Both the position numbers and the translations under genes were made by a program. Shown piece by piece: positions 12,624-21,025 of a stretch of 33,688 bases of DNA. Position 1 is the first letter of the stretch, and each line of letters starts with the position of its first letter. The notes beneath the pieces are model-generated. The model saw nothing but the letters and a program-made list of their open reading frames with translations, did no database searches and was not told the DNA's origin. The stretch lies in the NCBI GenBank assembly GCA_020536535.1, contig JAHLWZ010000072.1:882-34569 (forward strand). The letters are read 5' to 3'. This DNA is from Pelomyxa schiedti. Lineage: Eukaryota; Evosea; Pelobiontida; Pelomyxidae.

Positions 12624-12651
12624 AAGTACTACCCTTTTGGGAGTAGTACTT
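12624..12651 (+). other. hairpin directly after a stop codon
   Basis: AAGTACTAC (12624-12632) and GTAGTACTT (12643-12651) are perfect inverted repeats around a loop containing CCCTTTTGGGA, where further C-G pairs are possible. It starts 3 nt past the TGA of the surface-protein gene. It could be an RNA 3'-UTR stem; the function is unknown. Confidence 0.6.
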
Positions 12652-12755
12652 ACAGCAGAACCGAACCTTCTGATGTACTCGTAAACAAAAAATTTAAAGC
12701 CATTTCCCTGAAAACAAGGCCTTTAAACGAAGCCACACCACGCAACAGTTCCTAT

Positions 12756-13955
12756 ATGCAAGTGGTCGACGTCAAAGTGACGAAACCAAGTTGGCTCGGC
12801 GACGTTGCCTTTCTCCGGGTCCTGAGGGCAAGTGATCAATTCGCGGTGTTGGTTGTGGCTGTTCGGTCGGCTCGGTGTGGCGAACACTCGCCTGCGCGGG
12901 TTTTGGGGACGCAGCTCCTCAAGCAATTGTGGGACGACTGGGTCGTCGGTTGCCACAGGGTGTTGGTTCTGAGTGTCATGGTTTCGCCTCGTAACAACCC
13001 GCACGCCGACGATGACCTCGTTCACCGGTGCTTTATCAGGTTCGGAGTGTCACCCCTGCTTATGGGAGTCACCACCGCGGTGCTAATTGTGGAGGCAAGA
13101 GATCTGGCTGCGGAGAGAATGCTGATGTGGTTCGACGAAAATAGGTTCCTCGAAATGGCCGCTGATGGTGGTGCTGTGCAAATCAGGGACACAGTCACTG
13201 GGCAAACAACAAAGATTTCAGACAAGGGGATCTGGCAAGCAAATGGGCAGTGGTGGCTCCACATCAGAAATAAAGGCAGGGGCCTTGCAGTCATGCCAGT
13301 TGGGCCGGAACTCACTCCCCCGGTTGTTGTTGAACTCCCTGAATCACGAGATATCCACTTTGCTATGGACAAAGTGGTCTCATCACAGGCAGTGGGGCTC
13401 GTGCAGCAAGTTGATGGAGGCTATGCCTTCTGGGTGGTTGATGTTGCTGAGACCTTCTCCACCGGAACCCTGCAGGTTGTGAGCAGGACTCCCTTTATGT
13501 TTCCACAGCTGAACTTGGATGAGTCTGGTTGGAAAGCAGTGAAGTTTTTTGTGCTGGATAACAAATCCAGTCAAAGTGTCTTCATTGTTTCCACTTTCGA
13601 GGAAGTTTCCTGGATGTCACTTGTTGTTGCAGTTCACTCTGATGGAAGGGTGAAGGTGCTCTATCCCCATGAATCAATGTGCACCTTGGAGCAAGTGAGT
13701 TGCTCGGGGTTCTTGGTCCACCACACAGATAGACACAGGTTGGACATTTGGGACTACAACAAAACCACAAACGAGGTTGCTACAATCAGGATTATACAGG
13801 CTCATGCGACAATCCTGGGAGGAGGGGGGTTCATTGTGCTCATTCAAGATTCAGAAAATTTGCAAGTGATTGATGCTGCCTCAATGCTCGTTGTGTTGCA
13901 GTTGAAACTTGATGGATGGGCCATGATTCTTCTTCCTGACACCTCATTCTTGTGA
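12756..13955 (+). CDS. tandem-family protein, copy 1 (unknown, beta-propeller-like)
   Basis: 399 residues, no intron needed. I chose the first ATG after the upstream stop; the open frame extends further upstream, but only because it overlaps the previous gene in another frame. This copy lacks the MS-x-EPT..KRPRI leader of its paralogues and begins just before the conserved TKPSWLGDV block. Conserved blocks in order: WLGDVAF, LGTQLLKQLWDDWVVGC, RFGVSPLLMGVTT, VSSQAVGLV, VVDVAETFSTGTLQVV, AVHSDGRVKVLY and RLDIWDYN. Repeated beta-strand-like segments ending in D-I-W-D suggest a WD/propeller-like fold; this is inference. Its core is the most diverged of the cluster. Function unknown. Confidence 0.75.
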   Translation: MQVVDVKVTKPSWLGDVAFLRVLRASDQFAVLVVAVRSARCGEHSPARVLGTQLLKQLWDDWVVGCHRVLVLSVMVSPRNNPHADDDLVHRCFIRFGVSPLLMGVTTAVLIVEARDLAAERMLMWFDENRFLEMAADGGAVQIRDTVTGQTTKISDKGIWQANGQWWLHIRNKGRGLAVMPVGPELTPPVVVELPESRDIHFAMDKVVSSQAVGLVQQVDGGYAFWVVDVAETFSTGTLQVVSRTPFMFPQLNLDESGWKAVKFFVLDNKSSQSVFIVSTFEEVSWMSLVVAVHSDGRVKVLYPHESMCTLEQVSCSGFLVHHTDRHRLDIWDYNKTTNEVATIRIIQAHATILGGGGFIVLIQDSENLQVIDAASMLVVLQLKLDGWAMILLPDTSFL

Positions 13956-14005
13956 ACAAAGGTTTGTCGTCAAAACAAACTGTAATTTTCGGCCCTCACT
14001 CTATT

Positions 14006-14101
14006 ATTTGGCTGAAAGAAAAAAACACCAGACCGCCGATCCTGGGCAAGGATACCAAAATTACGCCCTTCCGGTCCGTTGATTATTTTATTCAGCCAAA
14101 T
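14006..14101. repeat. complete 96-bp inverted-repeat element (copy B), MITE-like
   Basis: It has perfect 11-bp terminal inverted repeats ATTTGGCTGAA (14006-14016) and TTCAGCCAAAT (14091-14101). The interior contains an A-run, CACCAGACCGCCGATCC and CCGGTCCGTTGATTATTTT, all found again in copy A (7684-7852) and partly in copy C (122-156). It lies between tandem copies 1 and 2. No convincing target-site duplication is seen. No coding capacity. Confidence 0.8.
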
Positions 14102-14148
14102 GTAAATATATGTACATAAATCCATTTCACAGAAAACCAATCAAAGCG

Positions 14149-15468
14149 ATGTCGGTGGACCAACCGACACCACCAGCAAGCAAGAGAGCCAGGATCGACG
14201 TCGATCCCAACCCCTCACTAAGATTCAACAACGCAAAAGCGACCCAACCAAGTTGGCTTGGCGACGTACGGTTCGGCTCGGCGCTGGTGGCACGTGCCCA
14301 GTTCGCGTCCCTTGTCGTGGCCGCGCAGTGTCCCACGAGGTGCGGGGCCAGATCGCCGGCGCGGGTTTTGGGGACGCACCTGCTCAGGCAATTGTGGGAC
14401 GACTGGGTCGTCGGCTGCCAAAGGGTGCTTGTGCTCGACGCCGCGGTCTTTCAGCGAGGAACCAGCGGCAATAACCCAGGGCTTGAGAGGAGGTGCACTT
14501 TCAGGTTTGGGATGTCGCCGATACTTATGGGAGTCACAACTGTGGTGCAAGTGGAGGCCACTGGTAAATTAATTGGAAATGATGAGAACAGCAAGAAGAG
14601 GGTTGATGGGGACAGGTACCTTGAAATGGAGAATGGTGGCCACCCTGAGGTGTGGATTAGGAATTCAACCACTGGGGAAGAAAGGTTCCTGAGGCAGGAG
14701 GATGGGAGTGCAGTAGCCTCCTGTGCAAATGCAAAGTGGTGGGTGCAACTCAAGAAAGAGGGAATGGAGCTCTCTATCACAGATATTGAAGTGGAGGGGG
14801 GCGATTTGGCTCCAGAGGTTTCTCTGATGCTCCCCGATGATATTGTTCCAGATTCAAGCTGCCTAGCGTTGGATAGGCTCGTTTCATCACAGGCCGTGCT
14901 CCTCATGGAACACATCCATGGCACGAGGAGATTCTCCTCTTTCTTGGTGGTTGATTTAGCCAAGACATTCTCTACCAGAACCCTGCAGGTTGCGGAGAGT
15001 ACTACGTGTGTGTTTCCACATCAAAACACAAGTGTGGTGTGGAAAGTGGGAGAGATCCTCATGATGCGAACCAGGTCCAACCAAACCGTGTTCATTGTTG
15101 ATACCTTCAACTGGGAAGGCAAGTCCATCATTCTCGCCGTTCAGCCAAATGGAGATGTGACAAAGATATACACCCAAGTGTATGATTGCCGTATCTTCCA
15201 AGTGAGTAGTTCCCTGTTCTCAATCTACAACGACGAGGCCAACAGGCTGGACATCTGGGACTGCAACGAAACAACCAAGAAGCACCCTGTCAGCAGGTCG
15301 ATGCATGAACTGGAAGACCAGGGAATCATGGGAGGTTTTGGGTTCATCACATTTGTACAAGATGGGGAACTGCAAGTGATTGAAGCATCATCAGGGGTCG
15401 TCGTCCTGTCCATGGAGATTGATGCCTGGCGCATTGCAGGACTGTTTTCTGAGACCTCATTCATGTGA
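14149..15468 (+). CDS. tandem-family protein, copy 2 (unknown, beta-propeller-like)
   Basis: 439 residues, intronless. The open frame allows an earlier ATG at 14110, but I chose 14149. From there the protein begins MSVDQPTPPASKRARID, matching the leader of paralogues 4 and 5 (MSDEPT..HKRPRI). It then follows the family order: QPSWLGDVRF, LGTHLLRQLWDDWVVGCQRV, FGMSPILMGVTT, VSSQAVLLMEH, VVDLAKTFSTRTLQV and RLDIWDCNET. The KRARI/KRPRI motif is like a basic nuclear-localisation signal, which is a suggestion only. The protein is cytosolic or nuclear by lack of any signal peptide or membrane segment. It converges on the MACPF-jacalin gene, with only about 60 bp between the two stop codons. Confidence 0.8.
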   Translation: MSVDQPTPPASKRARIDVDPNPSLRFNNAKATQPSWLGDVRFGSALVARAQFASLVVAAQCPTRCGARSPARVLGTHLLRQLWDDWVVGCQRVLVLDAAVFQRGTSGNNPGLERRCTFRFGMSPILMGVTTVVQVEATGKLIGNDENSKKRVDGDRYLEMENGGHPEVWIRNSTTGEERFLRQEDGSAVASCANAKWWVQLKKEGMELSITDIEVEGGDLAPEVSLMLPDDIVPDSSCLALDRLVSSQAVLLMEHIHGTRRFSSFLVVDLAKTFSTRTLQVAESTTCVFPHQNTSVVWKVGEILMMRTRSNQTVFIVDTFNWEGKSIILAVQPNGDVTKIYTQVYDCRIFQVSSSLFSIYNDEANRLDIWDCNETTKKHPVSRSMHELEDQGIMGGFGFITFVQDGELQVIEASSGVVVLSMEIDAWRIAGLFSETSFM

Positions 15469-15531
15469 TACAAAGGTCGAGTAGGGGGATTGCCAAAAAA
15501 AAAACTAGTTTGTATTTTTCAAAGTGGCTTA

Positions 15532-17399
15532 TCACAGGCATAGGAACCCAAGGGCAGTGAGTACGTAAGGTACCTCCTTACAGTAGCAATACTGGCCAGC
15601 AAAACCAACCACAGGCCTCAAAGTTACTGCACAGGTGTCTGGTCCACTCTGACCAAACTCCTTAAAAGACCCACGGTTTGTTGTGAAGGAAAGTCTCTCT
15701 AGGTACTCCTTAGCCCGACCACGGACCTCCACTATGAACTCCTCGTCACCAAGAGTGAATATATGGGGTGTCCCACCAGTGCCACCGTGTCGGGGTCCCT
15801 CAACAAGTCCATCAGGAGTTTGGTACACTGCCTGAATGCTATCAATGTACGTGCCGTACCATATTTTGACTGCGTGCAGCCTCATTGCATGGCTGGGATC
15901 ATCTGTAAATTCTGAGTCTTTGTAGTCACTCTTCCCTCTGTCCCCTTTCAAGTGGTATCTCGTTTGGACATGACTTGTAATCAGTTCCGGAGGTGCACTA
16001 CGCATCAGACGTTCAATTTCCGTTTTCAAAGCTTCATTACGTGACAATTTATAGATGGGGACTGCATCTATTTCAAATATTAGTGGGTGGTTTGGGCAAG
16101 AAAGGGTGAGCGTACTGGAGCATTCAATGACAGCCCAGCTGTCGGATACAGATTTTGCCCATCCAGTGGGTCTTGTGATATCATTCAAACAACTGCCTCC
16201 CAGTGAATGCCATTTAAAGCTGAATGCCGAAGTCAGGTCTGTTGAGTCAAGTGAGTTCTTTACACCCCCTTTAGCACCCACTGACGCATTTCCAGTCAGA
16301 ACTTCTAATACTGCAGAGACGGCACCCCGGAAGTTGGTAACAAATTTCGTAACTTTGTCTTCAGTAGTGGCATACTTTTCTGCTGCTTGTGATCCAAAAA
16401 GGAGTCCACCAATCTTGAAGTCTAGAGCCACAAAATAACCCACTGTAGTGAACACGTGGTGCAACGCACCCCTTTTAGCATCATCAGATTCCAGCGTTAA
16501 TGACTTCTCCAGCATGTCCTCAATGCTGCTGTTCAGAGTAATTGATGTTTGCAGGATAGAAACTGTGGCTTTGACAACTTTCATGGCTCCACAATACACA
16601 ACTGTGTGGGCACCCTCACCACGAGTTTTGAAGAGGTCCATTTCAGTACTGAGATGAGCTGACACTGCAGCCTATGGCCATGAATATCAAAAAAAGTTTA
16701 AAAGTTGTACCTTCCACACAGGAACCCCATAGCTGCCTGAAATTTCACTGGTAACAGACAGAATTTGAGATTTCAGAATGTTTAGATGAGACTCAGAGTC
16801 CAAACTATGGAACGTGTAATCTGGTGCTAAATTAGTCGGCTTGAATGATAGAAAAGGGCAATTAACCTGTGTGATTGAAAACATCAACAAAAGGCTTGAC
16901 TGCGTTCTCAGTGAAGACGATAGCAGCATTTTTATTCATTATTGTCCCATCGAGTCGGGTGCAAACAGGGTAGGCCCTTGCAGCAATCGCGGCCTTATTC
17001 AAAAGGAAAATGAATAATTTTATTTAAAAATGCGATAGAAAAGAAGGGAAGATACCGCATCCACTGCAGGAACCACATTGATCGCCGCATCAGAAAACGT
17101 TGGTGGCACGGGTGGCGTTGGAAGTCAACCGACGGTGTTGTGGCAGTACCTGCCTCCTTGGTTGGAAACGAGGGTTCTAACCAAGGTTTTTCTGCTTTTC
17201 CCAGTTTCTTCATTGCGTTGTCTATGTATGTCCTAACATCGGACACCTGTGCGTTTTCAGTGTCTAATTAGAGTTGGGTTGGACACACGTCTACGGGGTC
17301 GCTTTTCTTGGGGGTGCGGTTGCTTCGGTCGGTAGTGTTAGTCTCCAGCGACGCGATCCTCGGTCTCTTGTGTGTCGGCGATGTTGGTTCGTCCGACAT
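15532..17399 (-). CDS. MACPF-like domain plus jacalin-type lectin protein (spliced)
   Basis: Putative membrane-attack/perforin-type protein with a C-terminal carbohydrate-binding domain. Exon 1 (17399-17295) encodes 35 residues starting MSDEPTSPTHKRPRI, the leader of the tandem family. A 48-nt phase-0 intron (17294-17247) joins it to an exon whose first codon is GTG, so that exon needs an upstream start. Further exons lie near 17246-17150, a very short one near 17060, then 16980-16880, 16830-16710 and the long last exon from about 16680 to 15532. The MACPF call rests on a GYFVALDFKIGGLLFGS stretch and a later GG..W..SV..SW..I region. The jacalin call rests on a C-terminal GGTGG..H.F.LGDEEFI.EV.GR segment (about 15905-15535). 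No signal peptide is seen. The domain calls come from pattern memory and are moderate; the short-exon join near 17060 is tentative. Confidence 0.7.
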
Positions 17400-17432
17400 C
17401 CTGGGGTAACTTTTTTTGTTCTATCTTGTCAA

Positions 17433-18866
17433 AGGAAAAAAACAACCAAGACTTGACGAGGCCAAGTTGGGAAATCGCCGCAGAGGGATTAGGAAGGTAA
17501 CCGCTTCTAGAGCCAACTGTGTTTTGTGCATTCTGCTACGCCGAGTACCTCTAGTCGCATTCGGAACAAAAAACCCCAAGTCGGAAAAACCCAGTTGTAG
17601 CTGTTGGCTTACCGTCAGCCGCCGTGCGCTTACGGGAGGGGGGCCGTGGGCTGGCGGTGATCGTTACCTCCATGCAGAAGGTGTCTGGAATGAGGGGAGA
17701 GCGCTAGCCCCAGACGCTGGCAACAAAGAGCCGATCAAGACTCGAGACTTACAATTTTCTAGTAAAGTCACTGTACAACTTGGGTTTAACATTCCCACAC
17801 GGGTTTAAAATTCCGACTCGGGTTTTTTTTTGCGACTCGGATTCCCGAGGGGACTCTACATACAGTTCGCGTCGTTGGTCGCCGCCGCGCAGTTCCCCGC
17901 GAGGTGTGGGGCCAGATCGGGGGCGCGGATTTTGGGGACGCACCTGCTCAGGCAATTGTGGGACGACTGGGTCGTGGGTTGCCAAAGGGTGCTGGTGTTG
18001 GACACCCAGGTTTGGATTCACAAGTGCAGTTTTGTGATTCTGTAGAATACACAAGCAAACTCTCTGCGAGCACGAGCACGAACACCTAGACTGAGAGACT
18101 GACCTGCTGAGTCAGCACTCGGACCTGACATCTTAGGAAATCAAGTTCGCGGAAATCTACCTGATCGTTCACCTCGATTTCAAGTCGTTTTCGAGTCCTT
18201 ATAAGCCCAACACACTCCAACCTTAGAATCACGACCTAAACCCACAAATCAAAACAAACAACAAACAGAACAAATAATAGAATCTCTTCCATGATCTTGT
18301 GCTTGTTCTCTGCTTTCTCGTCACACACTGAACTACACATCCCCACAGAAGCACACAGTTTCCAGTTTGGCATCTCTCCACTGCTTATGGGAGTCACAAC
18401 TTATGTGCAAGTTCTGGAAAGTGAGCACTTCCTTGGCGGTGAGTTTACATCGGCTCAGAGGAGGTGGGTCGACGACAGCAGGTTCATCCTGGTGCATGAC
18501 CCTGGGGTGTGGATCAGGAATCCATTCTCTGGGGAACAGAGGCGCCTGAGGAAAGAGTCAGTGGCTTATTGTTATACGAGAACAGCAAATTCGAAGTGGT
18601 TTCTGGAGCTCCGGGTATACGGCGGGAGGGTGCTTGTTGTAATGGAACTGGAAGGTTATAAAGAGGTTGAAGTTGCACTTCCTGATGACCTGGACAATGT
18701 GGGGCAATCTCACATTGATCTGAATAAATATGTTTCATCACAGGCAGTGATCCTCGTGGAGCACATCGATTCCTGTACAGGAGCACTATTCACGTTCTTG
18801 GTGGTTGATGTAGCCAAGAACAACGGGTTTCTAACCGAGGTACCTTTGCCACAACTTCAAAAATAA
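17433..18866 (+). pseudogene. broken copy 3 of the tandem family
   Basis: Three disconnected blocks match the family in order. 17433-17475 (AAAAAAACAACC, then TGACGAGGCCAAGTTGG) corresponds to the linker and TKPSW start. 17863-18010 encodes QFASLVAAAQFPARCGARSGARILGTHL onward to the WDDWVVGCQRV block. 18345-18825 encodes FQFGISPLLMGVTT through VSSQAVILVEH to FLVVDVAKN, after which homology stops. About 390 bp and 335 bp of unrelated sequence separate the blocks, and the C-terminal half is gone. An ATG at 18291 opens a 191-residue frame across the third block, so a truncated product is conceivable. No simple intron restores the frame across the gaps. Confidence 0.75.
18199..18208 (+). promoter_or_regulatory. 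TATA-like motif CTTATAAGCC
   Basis: It lies about 90 bp upstream of the ATG at 18291, inside the second insertion of broken copy 3. The same core TTATAAGC occurs upstream of two other plus-strand genes (20366 and 22243). Promoter role inferred only. Confidence 0.35.
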
Positions 18867-18878
18867 AAAGGAATTCCT

Positions 18879-19172
18879 TTCTGTGAAATCAAAAAAAGGG
18901 GATGATGTCAGACGAACCAACTCGGCGGACACACAAGAGACCGAGGATCGTGTTTGCCCTCAAAAAAAAAGATGCGGTCTTCGTTACGAAACCAAGCTGG
19001 CTTGGCGACATCGTTTTCCACTGGGTGCTGGTGGCACGCGACCAGTTCGCGTCGCTGGTCGTGGCAGCGCAGTTCCCCGCGAGGTGCGGGGCCAGATCGC
19101 CTGCGCGGGTTTTGGGGACGGCCCTGCTCAGGCAATTGTGGGACGACTGGGTCGTGGGCTGCCAAAGGGTGC
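18879..19172 (+). repeat. near-identical 5' block shared with copy 5 (unit 1)
   Basis: Starting about 23 nt upstream of the ATG (TTCTGTGAAATC, then an A-run and GGGG), this block is almost identical to 20719-21025 through the leader and the GC-rich core, apart from a short indel in the linker. Similarity falls abruptly after GGCTGCCAAAGGGTG. Recent duplication or gene conversion confined to the gene 5' end is the likely cause. Confidence 0.8.
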
Positions 19173-20254
19173 TGGTGTTGGACACCTGGGTGTCCAAGCA
19201 AGGAGACGAGGAGGAGTCATCGAGTCTCTACAAGAGGTGCATTTTCAGGTTTGGCATCTCGCCACTGCTTATGGGAGTCACAACAGCCCTGCAAGTTGTG
19301 CCGAGAGAGAAAGTCCTTCGCGAAGACTCGTTCGAGGGGAGTACCACGTGGATTGACGAAAGCAGGTGCCTCCTGGTGAAGAAACGTGGCAAGCTTCCGC
19401 TTGGAGTGTGGATCAATAATCAATTCTCTGGGGAGAAGAGGTGCTTGAGGAAAGAATCAGTGGCTGAGAGTCGGACAGAAGCGAATTCAAGGTGGTGTCT
19501 GGAGCTCCAGAAGCACGGCGGAAGGGTGATGATTACTGTGACGGAACTGGAAGGTTATAAAGAGATTGAAGTTGCACTCCCCGATGATATTGATCCGTGG
19601 AAGTCTCACATTGCCTTGAATAAATCTGTTTCATCACAGGCAGTGATCCTCGTGGAGCACTTCGATTCCTGCACAGGAGCAATGCTATTCACGTTCTTGG
19701 TGGTTGATTTAGCCAAGACCTTCTCATCTGGATGCCTGCAAATCGTGAATAGATCTACTTCTGCGTTCCCAACACTGGACTATGAGGATGAATGGTCAGT
19801 GGGCAACATCCTCGTCATGCAAAACAAGGATGCTCAAAACGTGATCATTGTTCATATCGTCCGCAATCATTCAATGACTGACGATTCATTTCTTAGCGCT
19901 GTTCATTCAGATGGGGCTGTGGAATGGCTTTATGCCTCATATGAGAGGGAGATTGAGATTGTTGCGTGGGCTCGCTTATACCAAATCAGCAGCTCCCTGT
20001 TCTCAGTTCACTACAGCACAACGGAGAGACTGGACATCTGGGACGCAAACGAAACTAGTCACCCTGTCTGCAGGTCCATCCTCAGAATCCCCAGCAATAA
20101 ATTCTTGGTTGGTGGTGGATTCATCATCTTTTTGGCTGATAGGGGAAACAAGCAAGTGATCACTGAGGCATCATCAGGCATCATCGCACTGTCCTTTGGG
20201 ATTGATGGCTGGCGCTTCCATGAACTGGCGAACATCACCTCATTCTTGTGGTGA
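18902..20254 (+). CDS. tandem-family protein, copy 4 (unknown, beta-propeller-like)
   Basis: 450 residues, intronless; ATGs at 18902 and 18905 are both possible (MMSDEPT..). The leader MSDEPTRRTHKRPRI is followed by a Lys-rich linker, TKPSWLGDIVF, the core LGTALLRQLWDDWVVGCQRVL, FRFGISPLLMGVTT, VSSQAVILVEH, FLVVDLAKTFSSGCLQIV, AVHSDGAVEWLY and RLDIWDANET. The start is only 36 bp past the last codon of broken copy 3, so its promoter may lie within that pseudogene. Its downstream two-thirds are closest to broken copy 3 (for example the ELEGYKEIEVALPDD segment), suggesting those two are the youngest pair. Function unknown. Confidence 0.8.
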   Translation: MMSDEPTRRTHKRPRIVFALKKKDAVFVTKPSWLGDIVFHWVLVARDQFASLVVAAQFPARCGARSPARVLGTALLRQLWDDWVVGCQRVLVLDTWVSKQGDEEESSSLYKRCIFRFGISPLLMGVTTALQVVPREKVLREDSFEGSTTWIDESRCLLVKKRGKLPLGVWINNQFSGEKRCLRKESVAESRTEANSRWCLELQKHGGRVMITVTELEGYKEIEVALPDDIDPWKSHIALNKSVSSQAVILVEHFDSCTGAMLFTFLVVDLAKTFSSGCLQIVNRSTSAFPTLDYEDEWSVGNILVMQNKDAQNVIIVHIVRNHSMTDDSFLSAVHSDGAVEWLYASYEREIEIVAWARLYQISSSLFSVHYSTTERLDIWDANETSHPVCRSILRIPSNKFLVGGGFIIFLADRGNKQVITEASSGIIALSFGIDGWRFHELANITSFLW

Positions 20255-20365
20255 GCTGGTGACTCTGTTGACATCGGGTATCGGCGATAAAGGATAAGAT
20301 AATAGATGCGATTTTATTATTTTTTGATCGTGGTAAAGAAGTGAATGTTGTGTGTGTTGCTCGCG

Positions 20366-20375
20366 CTTATAAGCC
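20366..20375 (+). promoter_or_regulatory. TATA-like motif CTTATAAGCC
   Basis: Identical in its ten bases to the motif at 18199-18208 and similar to TTTATAAG at 22243. It lies about 375 bp upstream of copy 5, and about 130 bp upstream of the paired hairpins, which it could serve instead. Inference only. Confidence 0.3.
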
Positions 20376-20496
20376 TGCACATGGAAGGTGTAATTCAGTG
20401 TGGAAGGTTCAAGTCACGCTTCTCCAGGTGCATGTATATGCAAATCGGCTGAGGTGCAGTCGGTGGATGTCTGGTGAACTTCTCAATGTGGGAGGG

Positions 20497-20554
20497 AGTA
20501 GGCTTTCCTACTTAGGGGTTAGTCCGACTGTGGGCAGTGCCCACAGACTCCCCT
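20497..20554 (+). other. two adjacent stem-loops, possible structured RNA
   Basis: Stem 1 is AGTAGG-CTTT-CCTACT (20497-20512), perfectly paired. Stem 2 has CTGTGGGC (20528-20535) pairing with GCCCACAG (20539-20546), enclosed by AGGGG (20514-20518) and CCCCT (20550-20554). The unpaired TTAGTCCGA lies on one side. It matches no tRNA, 5S or spliceosomal RNA that I know. It could be a small RNA, a 3'-processing signal or chance. Confidence 0.4.
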
Positions 20555-20718
20555 TTGGCTACTGAACTTTGGTTGGTCACACAAAAAAAAGCAATTCTTC
20601 ACCAATAAAATTTTCCTATCATTCCAGTTATCTGTCAGCATGTTAGTGGAGCAAATGATGGTTAAGTACCCACGCAACAGCCACCCAACCTGGACCACAG
20701 AAAAAAAAACCTTCTTGC

Positions 20719-21025
20719 TTCTGTGAAATCAAAAAAAGGGGATGATGTCAGACGAACCAACTCAGCCGACACACAAGAGACCGAGGATCGTGTTTGCCCC
20801 CAAAAAAACAACCACCAAAAATGCTGTTCTCAAAGTGACGAAGCCAAGTTGGCTTGGCGACATCGTTTTCCACACGGTGCTGGTGGCACGCGACCAGTTC
20901 GCGTCGCTGGTCGTGGCTGCGCAGTTCCCCGCGAGGTGCGGGGCCAGATCGCCTGCGCGGGTTTTGGGGACGCACCTGCTCAGGCAATTGTGGGACGACT
21001 GGGTCGTCGGCTGCCAAAGGGTGTT
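20719..21025 (+). repeat. near-identical 5' block shared with copy 4 (unit 2)
   Basis: Partner of 18879-19172. It includes the same untranslated bases before the ATG and the same GC-rich core encoding the QFASLVV to WDDWVVGCQRV segment. Beyond it the two genes align only weakly. Confidence 0.8.

Larger units (their letters stand above)
20255..20741. other. intergenic region between copies 4 and 5
   Basis: No reliable coding sequence; the short open frame at 20341-20565 has no recognisable features. The region holds a TTATAAGC motif at 20366 and two consecutive strong hairpins at 20497-20554. It is much longer than the gap before copy 4. Confidence 0.55.

Noticed and set aside
12345-12755. 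N-terminal extension of copy 1 into the surface-protein gene
   Set aside because: It overlaps the last coding exon of the upstream gene in another frame and reads as Arg/His/Val-rich noise; family similarity starts only near 12756.
16995-17246. Separate small protein starting at 17246
   Set aside because: The first codon is GTG and the sequence joins in frame to the upstream leader exon and downstream MACPF exons, so it is an internal exon.
17770-17850. GGGTTTA repeats resembling plant-type telomere units
   Set aside because: Only two imperfect occurrences in a degenerate triplicated ACTCGGGTTT stretch; too few to be telomeric.
18883-19379. Alternative-frame ORFs over the conserved GC-rich core of copy 4 (and of the other copies)
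   Set aside because: They exist because the core lacks stops in several frames and is duplicated; each ends where the shared segment ends and has no independent start or codon signal.
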